Source: Peribacillus simplex NBRC 15720 = DSM 1321 (GTDB lineage: Bacteria > Bacillota > Bacilli > Bacillales > DSM-1321). Taken from it: a stretch of 64,000 bases of DNA. This document shows, piece after piece, positions 38,631 through 46,942 of this stretch. How positions within the stretch are numbered: the stretch's first letter is position 1; each line of letters begins with the position of its first letter. The position numbers were made by a program, and so were the translations under genes. The stretch lies in contig NZ_CP017704.1 in NCBI RefSeq assembly GCF_002243645.1, positions 5,350,001-5,414,000 on the forward strand. The letters are read 5' to 3'. The notes beneath the pieces were generated by a model. The model saw nothing but the letters and a program-made list of their open reading frames with translations. It was not told the origin of the DNA and ran no database searches.

Positions 38631-39305
38631 TTGGATAATGCAAATTCTAAAAGAGATAAATCAACAATCGTTAAAAATGTAACGAAAAGCCTCAGGAAAG
38701 CGATTTTGAATGGGACGTTGAAAAAGGGGGAGCGACTCATCCAAGAGGAGTGGGCCGATCGCCTAGAAGTAAGCAGAATGCCCATTCGTGAAGCACTTAC
38801 ACAGCTTCAAATGGAGGGGTTGGTGGAAATGGTTCCTCATAAAGGAGCAATCGTCACACCGATTACCCGGGATGATATTGAAGAAATTTATCATACCAGG
38901 TCTCTGCTTGAAGGTCTTGCAGTAGAAAAATCACTGCCTTATTTAACAAAGGAGGATAAAGAAAAATTAAAGGGTATTTTGATTGAAATGGAAGGGATTC
39001 AGTTATCTGACGAAACCAATGAGCATTATATCCTTTTAAATGCGGCTTTTCATGAAACCCTCCGAAAAGGGTGCCCATGGCCAAGGGTTCAAAAAATGGT
39101 AGAAACGCTGGGGATCTCACCCATTGCGCCGAATTTGCTGATTGATTATTACCCAGAAACGCAACGGGAACACCGTATGATATATGAAGCGGCACTAAGA
39201 GGGGATCCTGCAGAACTAAGGGCAGCAGTAGAATTTCACATTTTACGGACGAAGAATAATTTAATTACGTATATGGAGTTGCTGAATACTAAAAATCATC
39301 AATAA
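38631..39305 (+). CDS. GntR/FCD-family regulator, CsiR-like
   Basis: 224 residues from TTG 38631 (SD AAAGGTGG; the GTG at 38619 overlaps the SD). Winged helix at residues 15-75 with KGERLIQEEWADRLEVSRMP and IREALTQLQMEGLVEMVPHK, then an FCD all-helical ligand domain (DIEEIYHTRSLLEGLAVEKS, HILRTKNN near the end). First gene before lhgO and glaH. In E. coli the FCD protein CsiR (GlaR) senses glutarate and represses the glaH-lhgO operon; the same role is likely here. Confidence 0.85.
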   Translation: MDNANSKRDKSTIVKNVTKSLRKAILNGTLKKGERLIQEEWADRLEVSRMPIREALTQLQMEGLVEMVPHKGAIVTPITRDDIEEIYHTRSLLEGLAVEKSLPYLTKEDKEKLKGILIEMEGIQLSDETNEHYILLNAAFHETLRKGCPWPRVQKMVETLGISPIAPNLLIDYYPETQREHRMIYEAALRGDPAELRAAVEFHILRTKNNLITYMELLNTKNHQ

Positions 39306-39319
39306 AAGGAGTGTTAATT

Positions 39320-40537
39320 GTGTATGATTTCGCAATTGTTGGTGGGGGTATAGTAGGATTATCGACGGGAATGGCACTTTATCAGCGTTTTCCTAATGCT
39401 AAAGTGGTAGTCATTGAAAAAGAGGCTGTTGTTGCAGATCATCAAACGGGGCACAACAGCGGCGTCATCCATTCAGGAATTTATTATAAACCAGGCAGTT
39501 TCAAGGCACGGTTTGCGCGTCAAGGAAGCAAATCAATGACGGAATTCTGCCGGATGCATGGAATTGAACATGATATCTGCGGTAAGGTCATTGTTGCAAC
39601 AAAACCAGAAGAGTTACCGCTTCTAGATGATTTATATTCACGCGGTTTACAAAACGAGCTAGCTATACAAAGAATCGGTGTGGATGAATTAAAGGAAATT
39701 GAACCACATGTTAATGGACTTGGTGCGATTCGTGTCCCGCAAGCCGGCATCGTCAATTATCGTCAGGTAAGTGAAAAGATGGCGGATATCATCCGAGGCA
39801 ACGGCGGTGAAATCAAGCTGAATACAAAGGTGGAGAAGATTAACGAGGATTTAGATGAAGTCATCATCGACACGAACAACGGTACAATAAAGGCAAGGGT
39901 GGTCATTAATTGCGCAGGATTGCACAGTGACCGTATCGCAGCAGCTGCGGGGTATAAAACTGATATGAAAATTGTCCCGTTTCGCGGTGAGTATTTTAAA
40001 TTGAAGCCTGAAAAGCGCTTCCTAGTCAATCATTTAATTTATCCGGTACCTAACCCGAAATTTCCATTTCTGGGGGTTCATTTTACGCGGATGATTAGCG
40101 GGGAAGTAGATGCCGGTCCAAATGCTGTACTAAGTTTCAAACGGGAAGGTTATAAGAAAACCGATTTCAATGCGAAAGATTTAACTGAAGTTTTAAGCTA
40201 TAAAGGTTTTTGGAAGCTGGCTAGTAAATTCATGAAGGAAGGGATGGATGAATATGTCCGTTCTTTTAGTAAAAAGCAATTTACGAAAAGCCTGCAGGAG
40301 TTAATTCCGGAAATTCAAGAAGATGATTTAATCCCTGCACCTGCGGGAGTCCGGGCACAGGCGTTACAGGATGATGGTAATATGGTGGATGATTTTCATA
40401 TTATAATGGGAAAACGGACCATTCATGTTTGTAACGCACCGTCGCCTGCAGCAACAGCATCAATTGAAATTGGAAAAGAGGTTGTTAACCGCATTCCGGA
40501 ACAATCACACTTATTGGAAGCTGCATTGACAAAATAA
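39320..40537 (+). CDS. lhgO: L-2-hydroxyglutarate dehydrogenase/oxidase
   Basis: 405 residues from GTG 39320, seven bases behind AAGGAGTG. FAD-dependent oxidation of L-2-hydroxyglutarate to 2-oxoglutarate, with electrons to quinone in E. coli. FAD loop FAIVGGGIVGLSTGMAL at the N-terminus; HNSGVIHSGIYYKPGS is the LhgO/L2HGDH signature; APAGVRAQAL near the C-terminus. Directly after the regulator and upstream of DUF3870 and glaH, completing the two-step conversion of glutarate. Confidence 0.94.
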   Translation: MYDFAIVGGGIVGLSTGMALYQRFPNAKVVVIEKEAVVADHQTGHNSGVIHSGIYYKPGSFKARFARQGSKSMTEFCRMHGIEHDICGKVIVATKPEELPLLDDLYSRGLQNELAIQRIGVDELKEIEPHVNGLGAIRVPQAGIVNYRQVSEKMADIIRGNGGEIKLNTKVEKINEDLDEVIIDTNNGTIKARVVINCAGLHSDRIAAAAGYKTDMKIVPFRGEYFKLKPEKRFLVNHLIYPVPNPKFPFLGVHFTRMISGEVDAGPNAVLSFKREGYKKTDFNAKDLTEVLSYKGFWKLASKFMKEGMDEYVRSFSKKQFTKSLQELIPEIQEDDLIPAPAGVRAQALQDDGNMVDDFHIIMGKRTIHVCNAPSPAATASIEIGKEVVNRIPEQSHLLEAALTK

Positions 40538-40566
40538 AATTCGTTAAAGAGAGAGGAAGAAGTCTC

Positions 40567-40908
40567 ATGTTCAATGGTAAAACAATTTTCATTGCAGGTC
40601 ATGCACGTTTACCTCAAGGAATGGCAGCGAAAAGTGTCTTTGAAACATTGACCATCACTGCAGAAGTCGATGCTAAATATGGGGTTGTCCTGGAAGCTTC
40701 TTGTACATTGGCAACAGAGCATGGCCGGGAATTCATTGGGCATTTATTAAAAGGGATTAGTTTAAATGATGGTGTTGATGATGCGATAGAATCGATTCAA
40801 TCTTATTATAGGGGGAAAGCAGCTAATGCATTGATTGCTGCCTTGAAGGACCTGGATCTCCATTTTCAGCAAATTAAAGCAGGAGAAAAAACGAAACTAC
40901 CAAGTTAG
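40567..40908 (+). CDS. DUF3870 domain protein
   Basis: 113 residues. Begins TIFIAGHARLPQGMAAKSVF and carries SCTLATEHGREFIGHLLKG, matching DUF3870, a small domain of unknown function. ATG 40567 follows GAGAGAGGAAG. Lies 29 bp after lhgO in the same unit. Position suggests an auxiliary role in the glutarate operon, otherwise unknown. Confidence 0.8.
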   Translation: MFNGKTIFIAGHARLPQGMAAKSVFETLTITAEVDAKYGVVLEASCTLATEHGREFIGHLLKGISLNDGVDDAIESIQSYYRGKAANALIAALKDLDLHFQQIKAGEKTKLPS

Positions 40909-40941
40909 GAATATGATTTTCAGAATAATTTGTAAAAAGTG

Positions 40942-41182
40942 TTGACAATTTTACTAAAAAACGTTTTAATGTAATTAAGCCAATATTATGACATTAACAC
41001 CTTTTGGAAAATACCTTTTCAGAATCGTGTAAAGATCTTAATGCTTGGAAACAGGAAAAATAAATCATACATAAACTGCATATTCACTGTGACTCTATTT
41101 GCATAGAGCAGTGAAGTGAATATAAGCCAGTTGTACAGTTGGATTCCTATTTTATTTAGGGATCATGTGCGACTGGCTTTTT
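40942..41182 (+). promoter_or_regulatory. Promoter and structured leader with terminator upstream of glaH
   Basis: TTGACA (40942-40947) and TTTAAT (40965-40970), 17-bp spacer, give a likely promoter. A palindrome AAAACGTTTT resembling a CcpA cre core sits in the spacer. The leader contains one hairpin with ATTCACT/AGTGAAT arms around CTCTA/TAGAG (about 41082-41122). A second, long hairpin is closed by AAGCCAGT (41124-41131) and ACTGGCTT (41172-41179), followed by five T residues. The latter looks like an intrinsic terminator or attenuator just before the glaH SD. Confidence 0.6.
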
Positions 41183-41235
41183 ATATTTCCCGTTAACTTT
41201 GTCACCTATATTACAAATAACAGGAGGAATTATTC

Positions 41236-42174
41236 ATGAGCATTGCAGAAAAAAAGAGAGCTAAGTTTGAAAGGAAAACAGAAAAATACGAGGTGAAAGT
41301 TCACCCTCAAACCAGCCGTTTATATCATATTGAAATTTCAAAAGAGGCAATTGCCGCTTTTTTAGAAACCGTATCGAAGGATAATCAGTCTGTTCAACAT
41401 CTGGAATATACACCATATGCACGACTCATCGTTGCCTCATATCTATTGGATCAAGTGGGGGAAGACTTTGGTGAAGTGCTTCGGAACATCGTTCACGATC
41501 GGGAATCCGGCGGCTTCACCCTCGGCTTGGAGGGCGTCACGGAAAATACAGATGAATATGTCATTTTTGCGACGGCCATTTCATACTTGCTGGGAACTCC
41601 AAACCATGATGCCATGTCAGGAAAATATTATGCCCGCTTTAGTGTTCAAGACACGGATAGCAGTGATTCATATTTGCGTCAGGCCTATCGTTTATTTACA
41701 CTTCATACAGACGGAACCTTTGTAGATGAACCAACGGACTGGTTAATAATGATGAAGATGGTCGAACAAAATGCCCGCGGTGGCGAATCACGCTTATTGC
41801 ACTTAGACGATTGGAAAGAGCTTGATATGTATGTAAATCATCCATTATCCAGCCACAAATTCACGTATAAGGCTCCAAAAAGCAAGAACATTGATCAGGA
41901 AATCCAAAGATTGACATTCTTCAATCATAATAACAAACCTGGTGTATGTTATATCGATCAATTTGTTTATCCTGAATCAATCGAACAAGCTAAATACTTA
42001 CGCGATTTATCCAATTCTTTAGAAAACGATGATAGTGTACTTGAACTGGAACTGCCTGTTGGAGATTTAGTTGTCGTCAACAATATATTCTGGCTTCACG
42101 GACGCGCTGCATTTGAAAAAGATCCAAACCTGAACCGTGAATTACTTCGCCAGCGCGGAAGCTTCAATCAATAG
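41236..42174 (+). CDS. glaH: Glutarate 2-hydroxylase (CsiD/GlaH), Fe(II)/2-oxoglutarate dependent
   Basis: 312 residues; converts glutarate plus 2-oxoglutarate and oxygen to L-2-hydroxyglutarate, succinate and CO2. Iron ligands: His and Asp in LHTDGTFVDEPTDW and distal His in FWLHGRAAFE; the 2-oxoglutarate-binding Arg lies in LLRQRGSF at the end. E. coli GlaH has about 325 residues. ATG 41236 has ACAGGAGG upstream. The product is consumed by LhgO. gabD/gabT/gabP, its usual E. coli partners, are absent from the window. Confidence 0.94.
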   Translation: MSIAEKKRAKFERKTEKYEVKVHPQTSRLYHIEISKEAIAAFLETVSKDNQSVQHLEYTPYARLIVASYLLDQVGEDFGEVLRNIVHDRESGGFTLGLEGVTENTDEYVIFATAISYLLGTPNHDAMSGKYYARFSVQDTDSSDSYLRQAYRLFTLHTDGTFVDEPTDWLIMMKMVEQNARGGESRLLHLDDWKELDMYVNHPLSSHKFTYKAPKSKNIDQEIQRLTFFNHNNKPGVCYIDQFVYPESIEQAKYLRDLSNSLENDDSVLELELPVGDLVVVNNIFWLHGRAAFEKDPNLNRELLRQRGSFNQ

Positions 42175-42223
42175 TTTCATTTTGTAAACCCAACAGTTTT
42201 ATTCATCCCCAAATACCATTTAT

Positions 42224-42276
42224 AAGATAAATTGTTTTCAACCTAAGGGTTGGAAAGCGATTTATCTTTTTTTTTT
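42224..42276 (+). terminator. Intrinsic terminator of glaH
   Basis: AAGATAAAT (42224-42232) / ATTTATCTT (42260-42268) with an inner CAACCT/GGTTGG stem and a long T run. Confidence 0.85.
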
Positions 42277-42370
42277 GAAAGATTCAGTAAAGTTTAATAT
42301 TGTTAATGGAAGTAAAAAAGAGGGCCTCTACTTGTAATCTTGAACTAACGCACCTAGAGTAAAGATTATT

Positions 42371-43195
42371 CTATATTCTCTCTAATCTTCCTGCTTCATC
42401 ATTCAAACCTAATTTAATCATTTCATTAATGACCAATTCTTTTAATTCTATATCGTCTGAAATTAAATAAGTAAATTGAGCATCTCTTATGAAAACCAGT
42501 TTACTTTCTGTAGTTGCTGAATTGAAAAAAGATTTCACGTCGTCCAAGTTAATCTGTATATCTTTTTCAAGTTTGTATATGTAATGTTTGCTATTGATAC
42601 TGTCTAAAGATGCTATGCCTATACCATCCAGAGTCGATAACATTGTTTGTTCCTCTCTTGCCTTCATTACTTCTTTTTCCACATACTGATATACATTCTC
42701 TATTATTTCGCATCCAATGGTGGATCTTATTTTTTCTACTACATAGTTTGCTTGCTCTACATACTCCATATTTTCTTCTTTTTTTAGTTCTTTGAGCAAA
42801 CTAATATACCGTTCCTCTTCTTTATTTAAATTAAAGTTTGATATTTCAGTGGCACTTTTCATCGTACAAACTAAACTAACAAACTCCCTTATATTCCTGG
42901 CTACAATTTTTATGTGTGCATCGAAATCATCCATTGGACTGATACATACAATAAACGCATTCTCCAAGTCAGATACCCTTCCAAAATCAGTTAGGAAGCC
43001 ATAATGAATGCCGTCACAACCTATATTTGCAAACGGAATGACATCGTAGGGAGTCATTTCATAATGTGGGAAGTCTAGTTGTAAACAAAGGTCTAAATCA
43101 CATAATGAGTATCCTTCTTTTTCAATAACCTCCTCTAATTTCTGAAGCTTTTTAAAAGTTGGTGGCATTTTCAAGTACTTTCCTAGATAAATCAT
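42371..43195 (-). CDS. Protein of unknown function
   Basis: 274 residues from ATG 43195 with AAAGGAGA upstream. The conserved-looking centre TPYDVIPFANIGCDGIHYGF with LTDFGRV, then VARNIREFVSLVC, vaguely recalls SMI1/SUKH-type proteins, but I could not assign a family. The C-terminal half is helical and charged. It faces away from the UDG-superfamily gene with a shared 214-bp upstream region. Soluble; no signal peptide or membrane segment. Function unknown. Confidence 0.75.
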   Translation of the reverse strand: MIYLGKYLKMPPTFKKLQKLEEVIEKEGYSLCDLDLCLQLDFPHYEMTPYDVIPFANIGCDGIHYGFLTDFGRVSDLENAFIVCISPMDDFDAHIKIVARNIREFVSLVCTMKSATEISNFNLNKEEERYISLLKELKKEENMEYVEQANYVVEKIRSTIGCEIIENVYQYVEKEVMKAREEQTMLSTLDGIGIASLDSINSKHYIYKLEKDIQINLDDVKSFFNSATTESKLVFIRDAQFTYLISDDIELKELVINEMIKLGLNDEAGRLERI

Positions 43196-43409
43196 TTTTT
43201 CTCCTTTAATTGTGGCCTGTAAGATAATTCAAGGATAACTTATATCCCAAAATTATACAATTCCATAACTAGTGGTTTCTTAATTTCCGTTAAAGAGCAT
43301 ACGGAATCAAAAAGGTTCATAATGCCCCTATTTTCTGTGGCGACCCTGCTTTTCTGATATACTGATATGGCCAAAATAAATAGATGAAAAAAAGAGGGGG
43401 TAGTAATTT

Positions 43410-44156
43410 ATGGGGATCGCTAATTTTTGTAAGTTTACGCAATTTAAGGACTTAATTAATGCTTTACCTGCTGCCTATACAGATGAAATGTTAAAGAGCG
43501 AGCAATTTTTGCTTGAAAGAGATGAAAAGAAAAAACTCGAAATCTATTACGCACCTTTCGAATATGTAAATGAACGGGCCAAAGTGGTGATTGTCGGAAT
43601 CACTCCTGGTTTACATCAAATGAAAAAATCATATTCTACCGTAATTAATTCAAGAGGGCACATACATAGCGATGAAGAGATCCTACACGAAGTAAAAAAG
43701 AATTCCAGTTTTGAAGGAACGATGAGAAAAAATTTGGTTCAAATGTTAGATGAACTTGGATTACACACATACTTAAACATATCGTCCACACTGGATCTTT
43801 TTAACGAAGCTAGTCACATCGTTCATACTACCTCTGTTTTAACCTATCCAGTCTTTTATAACGGGAAAAACTACAGTGGAACAACTCCGAACATGTTAAA
43901 CACCGAGTTGCTTAAAAAAAATATAATGGAAGGCTTTGCTACCGAAATAGGTACCATTGAACGCCCGCTTATTATTCCTTTAGGCGTTAATGTTTCCAAG
44001 GTTTTAAACTATTTAGCGGGTCAAGATTATTTGGATGCTAACAACATACTTCTAGGATTTCCTCATCCATCTGGAGGAAATGGTCATCGACATAAGCAAT
44101 TTGCAGCAAATAAAGAACAAATGAAAATGATGTTACAGCACTATTTTTCAAAGTAA
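43410..44156 (+). CDS. Uracil-DNA-glycosylase-superfamily protein, atypical
   Basis: 248 residues. Two motifs of the UDG fold stand out: VVIVGITPGLHQMKKSYS (compare motif A, G-x-x-PG) and LGFPHPSGGNGHRHKQF (compare motif B, HPS-x-x-N). The classical catalytic Asp/Asn of families 1 and 2 is replaced by Thr-Pro-Gly here, so base-excision activity is not guaranteed; some relatives act in other nucleic-acid processing. ATG 43410 has GAGGGGG upstream. Adjacent to the possibly SOS-controlled micro-ORF. Confidence 0.75.
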   Translation: MGIANFCKFTQFKDLINALPAAYTDEMLKSEQFLLERDEKKKLEIYYAPFEYVNERAKVVIVGITPGLHQMKKSYSTVINSRGHIHSDEEILHEVKKNSSFEGTMRKNLVQMLDELGLHTYLNISSTLDLFNEASHIVHTTSVLTYPVFYNGKNYSGTTPNMLNTELLKKNIMEGFATEIGTIERPLIIPLGVNVSKVLNYLAGQDYLDANNILLGFPHPSGGNGHRHKQFAANKEQMKMMLQHYFSK

Positions 44157-44301
44157 ATGACCGTGGGTTAAAGAGGAGGGATGTATGCTCAATGAAACTT
44201 ATATAAGTATTAAAGGATGGGAAATATTTGATTAAGAATTCTATTATTCATTATTAGTGTTAAAAGTAAAATTAACTATTTACTAGTGATATTTTGGAGA
44301 T

Positions 44302-44322
44302 TATAATAAGAACAAATGTTCT
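44302..44322 (+). promoter_or_regulatory. Promoter with LexA-like operator before a micro-ORF
   Basis: TATAAT (44302-44307), with a weak TTTACT 17 bp upstream (44279-44284), is followed directly by AGAACAAATGTTCT (44309-44322), a perfect palindrome containing the essential GAAC-N4-GTTC core of Bacillus LexA sites. Location at the start point fits repression. Confidence 0.55.
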
Positions 44323-44342
44323 TTATTATAGGAGGCATTAAC

Positions 44343-44435
44343 ATGGATGAACTAGAGGAATTTTTAAAATCACTTACTATTGAAGAGTTAAAAGTTATTT
44401 ATGAAGAAGTAAGTGGACCTGATATTAATAAATAG
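44343..44435 (+). CDS. Micro-ORF, 30-residue acidic peptide
   Basis: ATG 44343 follows AGGAGG with good spacing. The peptide starts MDELEEFLKSLTIEELKVIY and ends EEVSGPDINK: acidic, amphipathic and probably helical, without a membrane segment, so unlike YneA or TisB-type SOS peptides. Preceded by the LexA-like palindrome. Not recognised; the strong initiation signals and possible operator argue that it is translated. Confidence 0.55.
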   Translation: MDELEEFLKSLTIEELKVIYEEVSGPDINK

Positions 44436-44496
44436 ATGAAAAAAATTTGAAATAGAAGAGTCTTATTTTTTTCTTTCCATTTAATACGATTATAGT

Positions 44497-44680
44497 AACT
44501 GAACCATCAACAGTCATGTATGAGACAAAAAATGTATGTATTGTTGATGATGGTTATTTGTGGCTTCAACAATTTCCTTTAGAGAAAAACATACGGTAAC
44601 AACGATATTTGATGCGTATGTAAATATTGTTCAATGGTACATAGATATTTTCGGTAGTTTTGAAATGGTGAATTTATCAA
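44497..44680 (+). pseudogene. DUF402 protein fragment
   Basis: TKNVCIVDDGYLWLQQFPLE in one frame and VTTIFDAYVNIVQWYIDIFG in another match consecutive parts of DUF402 nucleoside di/triphosphatases. A frameshift near 44595 separates them and both ends of the domain are missing. Confidence 0.75.
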
Positions 44681-44721
44681 ATTTTCACAAGAATGTCCTG
44701 TTCGAAAAATTAAAGAATTTA

Positions 44722-44758
44722 AAAATCAAGGACCCATTAATGGTCCTTGATTTTTTAT
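44722..44758. terminator. Strong terminator
   Basis: AAAATCAAGGACC (44722-44734) pairs perfectly with GGTCCTTGATTTT (44742-44754); T run follows. Probably the surviving terminator of the DUF402 gene; may serve both strands. Confidence 0.88.
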
Positions 44759-44841
44759 GAAAAGGACATTTGAAAAAAACTGATGGTAATTTTCAGATCA
44801 ATCGACTTTCATCATTCAGCCATTAGGTAATGATTTGGATG

Positions 44842-45969
44842 TTATGTGAAAAGTGCACCTCTTACATCATAATTTTCTATATCGATTTCAATTTTTCTAT
44901 CAAGTGCTAGTTTTGCCAAAAGGGAGCCTAAATAGGGGCCCATTGTTAAACCTGAAGCTCCAAGACCATTGGCTACGATTATGCCTTCCCAGTCTGGTAA
45001 AGGACCCATGACCGGAAGGAATCCCGGGGTGAATGGACGAAATCCGACCCTCGCTTCAACAAACGTACTATCTGTCAAACCGGGAGCGGTTTGCAAGGCT
45101 TTGTTGAAAACCTCCTGCAGCCCTCCTGCGGTCATTCGGTTATCGAATACTTCCATATTTTCATGAGTCGCCCCAGCAACGATTTTATTATTATCGAAAG
45201 CCAAAAGATATTGATCACTGGGAGGCATGACTACAGGCCAGTTATTCGTATTTTCATTTGGCGTTTCCAGATGGATGATTTGAGCCTTTTGGAAGGTGAC
45301 TTGAAAATTCACGCCCAGTGGTTTCAATAATTCCGGTGCCCAAGCGCCAGCACAAACAATCACTTTATCAGCAGGAATGAATTCATCTCCAAGTGTTACA
45401 CCTGTCACTTGTGCACCGTTATATGAAAGTATAGCCTCACCATACATAAGTTTTGCACCGTTTTTTTGTGATGCCCGCAATAAGGAATCACGTAGTGCGC
45501 GTCCATCGACCCGCGCGGCACCACTCACGTGAACGGATGCGTATTCACTGGAAAGAGGGGGGAATAAAGCACTTGTTTCCTCTGCGGAAAGTAATGTGAT
45601 CGTCCCGATCTCCGGTGCTTCTTCCTTCCGTTTTGCCGCCCGGTTCTTCATGGCATTCAGTTTATCTTCATCTGTATGTAAACTTATGGCCCCGACTTGG
45701 GCATAACCAGTCTCGGTTTCCCCGTCCCGTTCAAGTTCTTTAATTAAACCGGGATAAAAAGCTGCACCATTTTTGGCAAGGAGATACCAAGCTTGGTTGC
45801 GCCTTTGCGATATCCACGGGCAAACGATTCCTGCAGCTGCAGATGTTGCCTGCCCGACATCTTGGCGGTCAATAATGATCACTTCAGCCTCATTTTTAGC
45901 CAACTGGTAGGCAGTGGAAGCTCCCAAAATTCCTGCACCAACTACAATGATTTTTTGCATATTCAACAT
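44842..45969 (-). CDS. FAD-dependent amino-acid oxidoreductase (DadA/glycine-oxidase-like)
   Basis: 375 residues counted from ATG 45969 (SD-like GAGAG; ATG 45960 is an alternative). FAD loop KIIVVGAGILGASTAYQLAK, followed by the DAO-family landmarks VGQATSAAAGIVCPWIS and, near the end, GFRPFTPGFLPVMGP with NGLGASGLTMGPYLGSLLAK. It should oxidise a D-amino acid or N-methyl amino acid. Substrate cannot be chosen by eye. Single gene, no linked importer. Confidence 0.9.
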   Translation of the reverse strand: MLNMQKIIVVGAGILGASTAYQLAKNEAEVIIIDRQDVGQATSAAAGIVCPWISQRRNQAWYLLAKNGAAFYPGLIKELERDGETETGYAQVGAISLHTDEDKLNAMKNRAAKRKEEAPEIGTITLLSAEETSALFPPLSSEYASVHVSGAARVDGRALRDSLLRASQKNGAKLMYGEAILSYNGAQVTGVTLGDEFIPADKVIVCAGAWAPELLKPLGVNFQVTFQKAQIIHLETPNENTNNWPVVMPPSDQYLLAFDNNKIVAGATHENMEVFDNRMTAGGLQEVFNKALQTAPGLTDSTFVEARVGFRPFTPGFLPVMGPLPDWEGIIVANGLGASGLTMGPYLGSLLAKLALDRKIEIDIENYDVRGALFT

Positions 45970-46132
45970 CTCATTTCTCTCGTATGTATAAACGCATACC
46001 ACTACTATATCGAAGACACGAAATGATTGCCACAACCGATATTGTAATTTTTTTCACAAAGTTATTTTATCTATAGTGAATATGCTATGATTGAAATTGC
46101 GAGAGCTTGAAAAGATACTAGGAGGACATATC

Positions 46133-46726
46133 ATGTTAAAAAAACAAATGGAATATTACATATCAAAATCCGTAATCGAAAAAAAGGTTGAGTTGTTTAA
46201 AGAAGAAAAGGATTATGTAGTGAAGCATAAATTAATCGCCGATGATATCATTATAGTGGAAAAAGAAAATGAATCCCGTTTTACAGATGCTTATATGGAG
46301 CGCAGTAATAAAGAGAGCGAAGAATTAATTTCTGAAGAGAATTCTGCATTTTTATCACAACCGATCGAGTATTTGCAAAAAAACAAAGATGAATTCCTTT
46401 ACTTTGAATCACAATGGTTCGAATTAATCGGTGTTGAGGCACTTTCGTTAGAAGTGGATGATGTTTTCGGTACGTATAACGCGATGTTTGGATTGAAATT
46501 CCAGAAAAAAATGGGAGAAGCTTTAAAAACGTATTTAACTAAGGAACTTCAAGAAGGAATTGGATCGTTCAGTTTAATGTTTAACCAGGGCGACGGGTTA
46601 TGGGATGTGAATTTTGCCTTGGATAACATAAAAGGATTTCGAGAAGACATGTCATTAGAAGAAGCTTTTAATTTAGTCTATCATTTTCTTTTTATCCTTG
46701 TTCAAACAATCGAGGAAAATATGTAA
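46133..46726 (+). CDS. Conserved Bacillus protein of unknown function
   Basis: 197 residues from ATG 46133 behind AGGAGGAC. Highly charged and helical in the first half, then FFESQW-like DEFLYFESQWFELIGVEALS with LEVDDVFGTYNAMFGLKFQK in the centre. I recall Bacillus relatives misnamed branched-chain aminotransferase, but no PLP-binding motif is visible. Cytoplasmic. Function unknown. Confidence 0.75.
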   Translation: MLKKQMEYYISKSVIEKKVELFKEEKDYVVKHKLIADDIIIVEKENESRFTDAYMERSNKESEELISEENSAFLSQPIEYLQKNKDEFLYFESQWFELIGVEALSLEVDDVFGTYNAMFGLKFQKKMGEALKTYLTKELQEGIGSFSLMFNQGDGLWDVNFALDNIKGFREDMSLEEAFNLVYHFLFILVQTIEENM

Positions 46727-46735
46727 AACGAAGTG

Positions 46736-46764
46736 CCGTCATTAATTTTAATGGCGGTTTTTTT
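46736..46764 (+). terminator. Intrinsic terminator
   Basis: CCGTCATT (46736-46743) / AATGGCGG (46750-46757), then seven T residues. Confidence 0.82.
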
Positions 46765-46942
46765 ATTTCTCGAGTTAACCGATGCCCCCTCTGGATATTG
46801 ATTAAAGGAACTTGAAAGAATTCGTCGAATTGATTAATGATATACCTTTATTTAACAAACTTATATGTTTATTTTGATTGTATTTGGCCATTTTTTGTTC
46901 ATGAAAATGAAATGAAAGTTACATCGGAAGGGGAAGTTGTAC

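Noticed and set aside
40942..41235. T-box or lysine riboswitch before glaH
   Set aside because: The T-box sequence (TGGGTGGNACC) and lysine-aptamer conserved blocks are absent.
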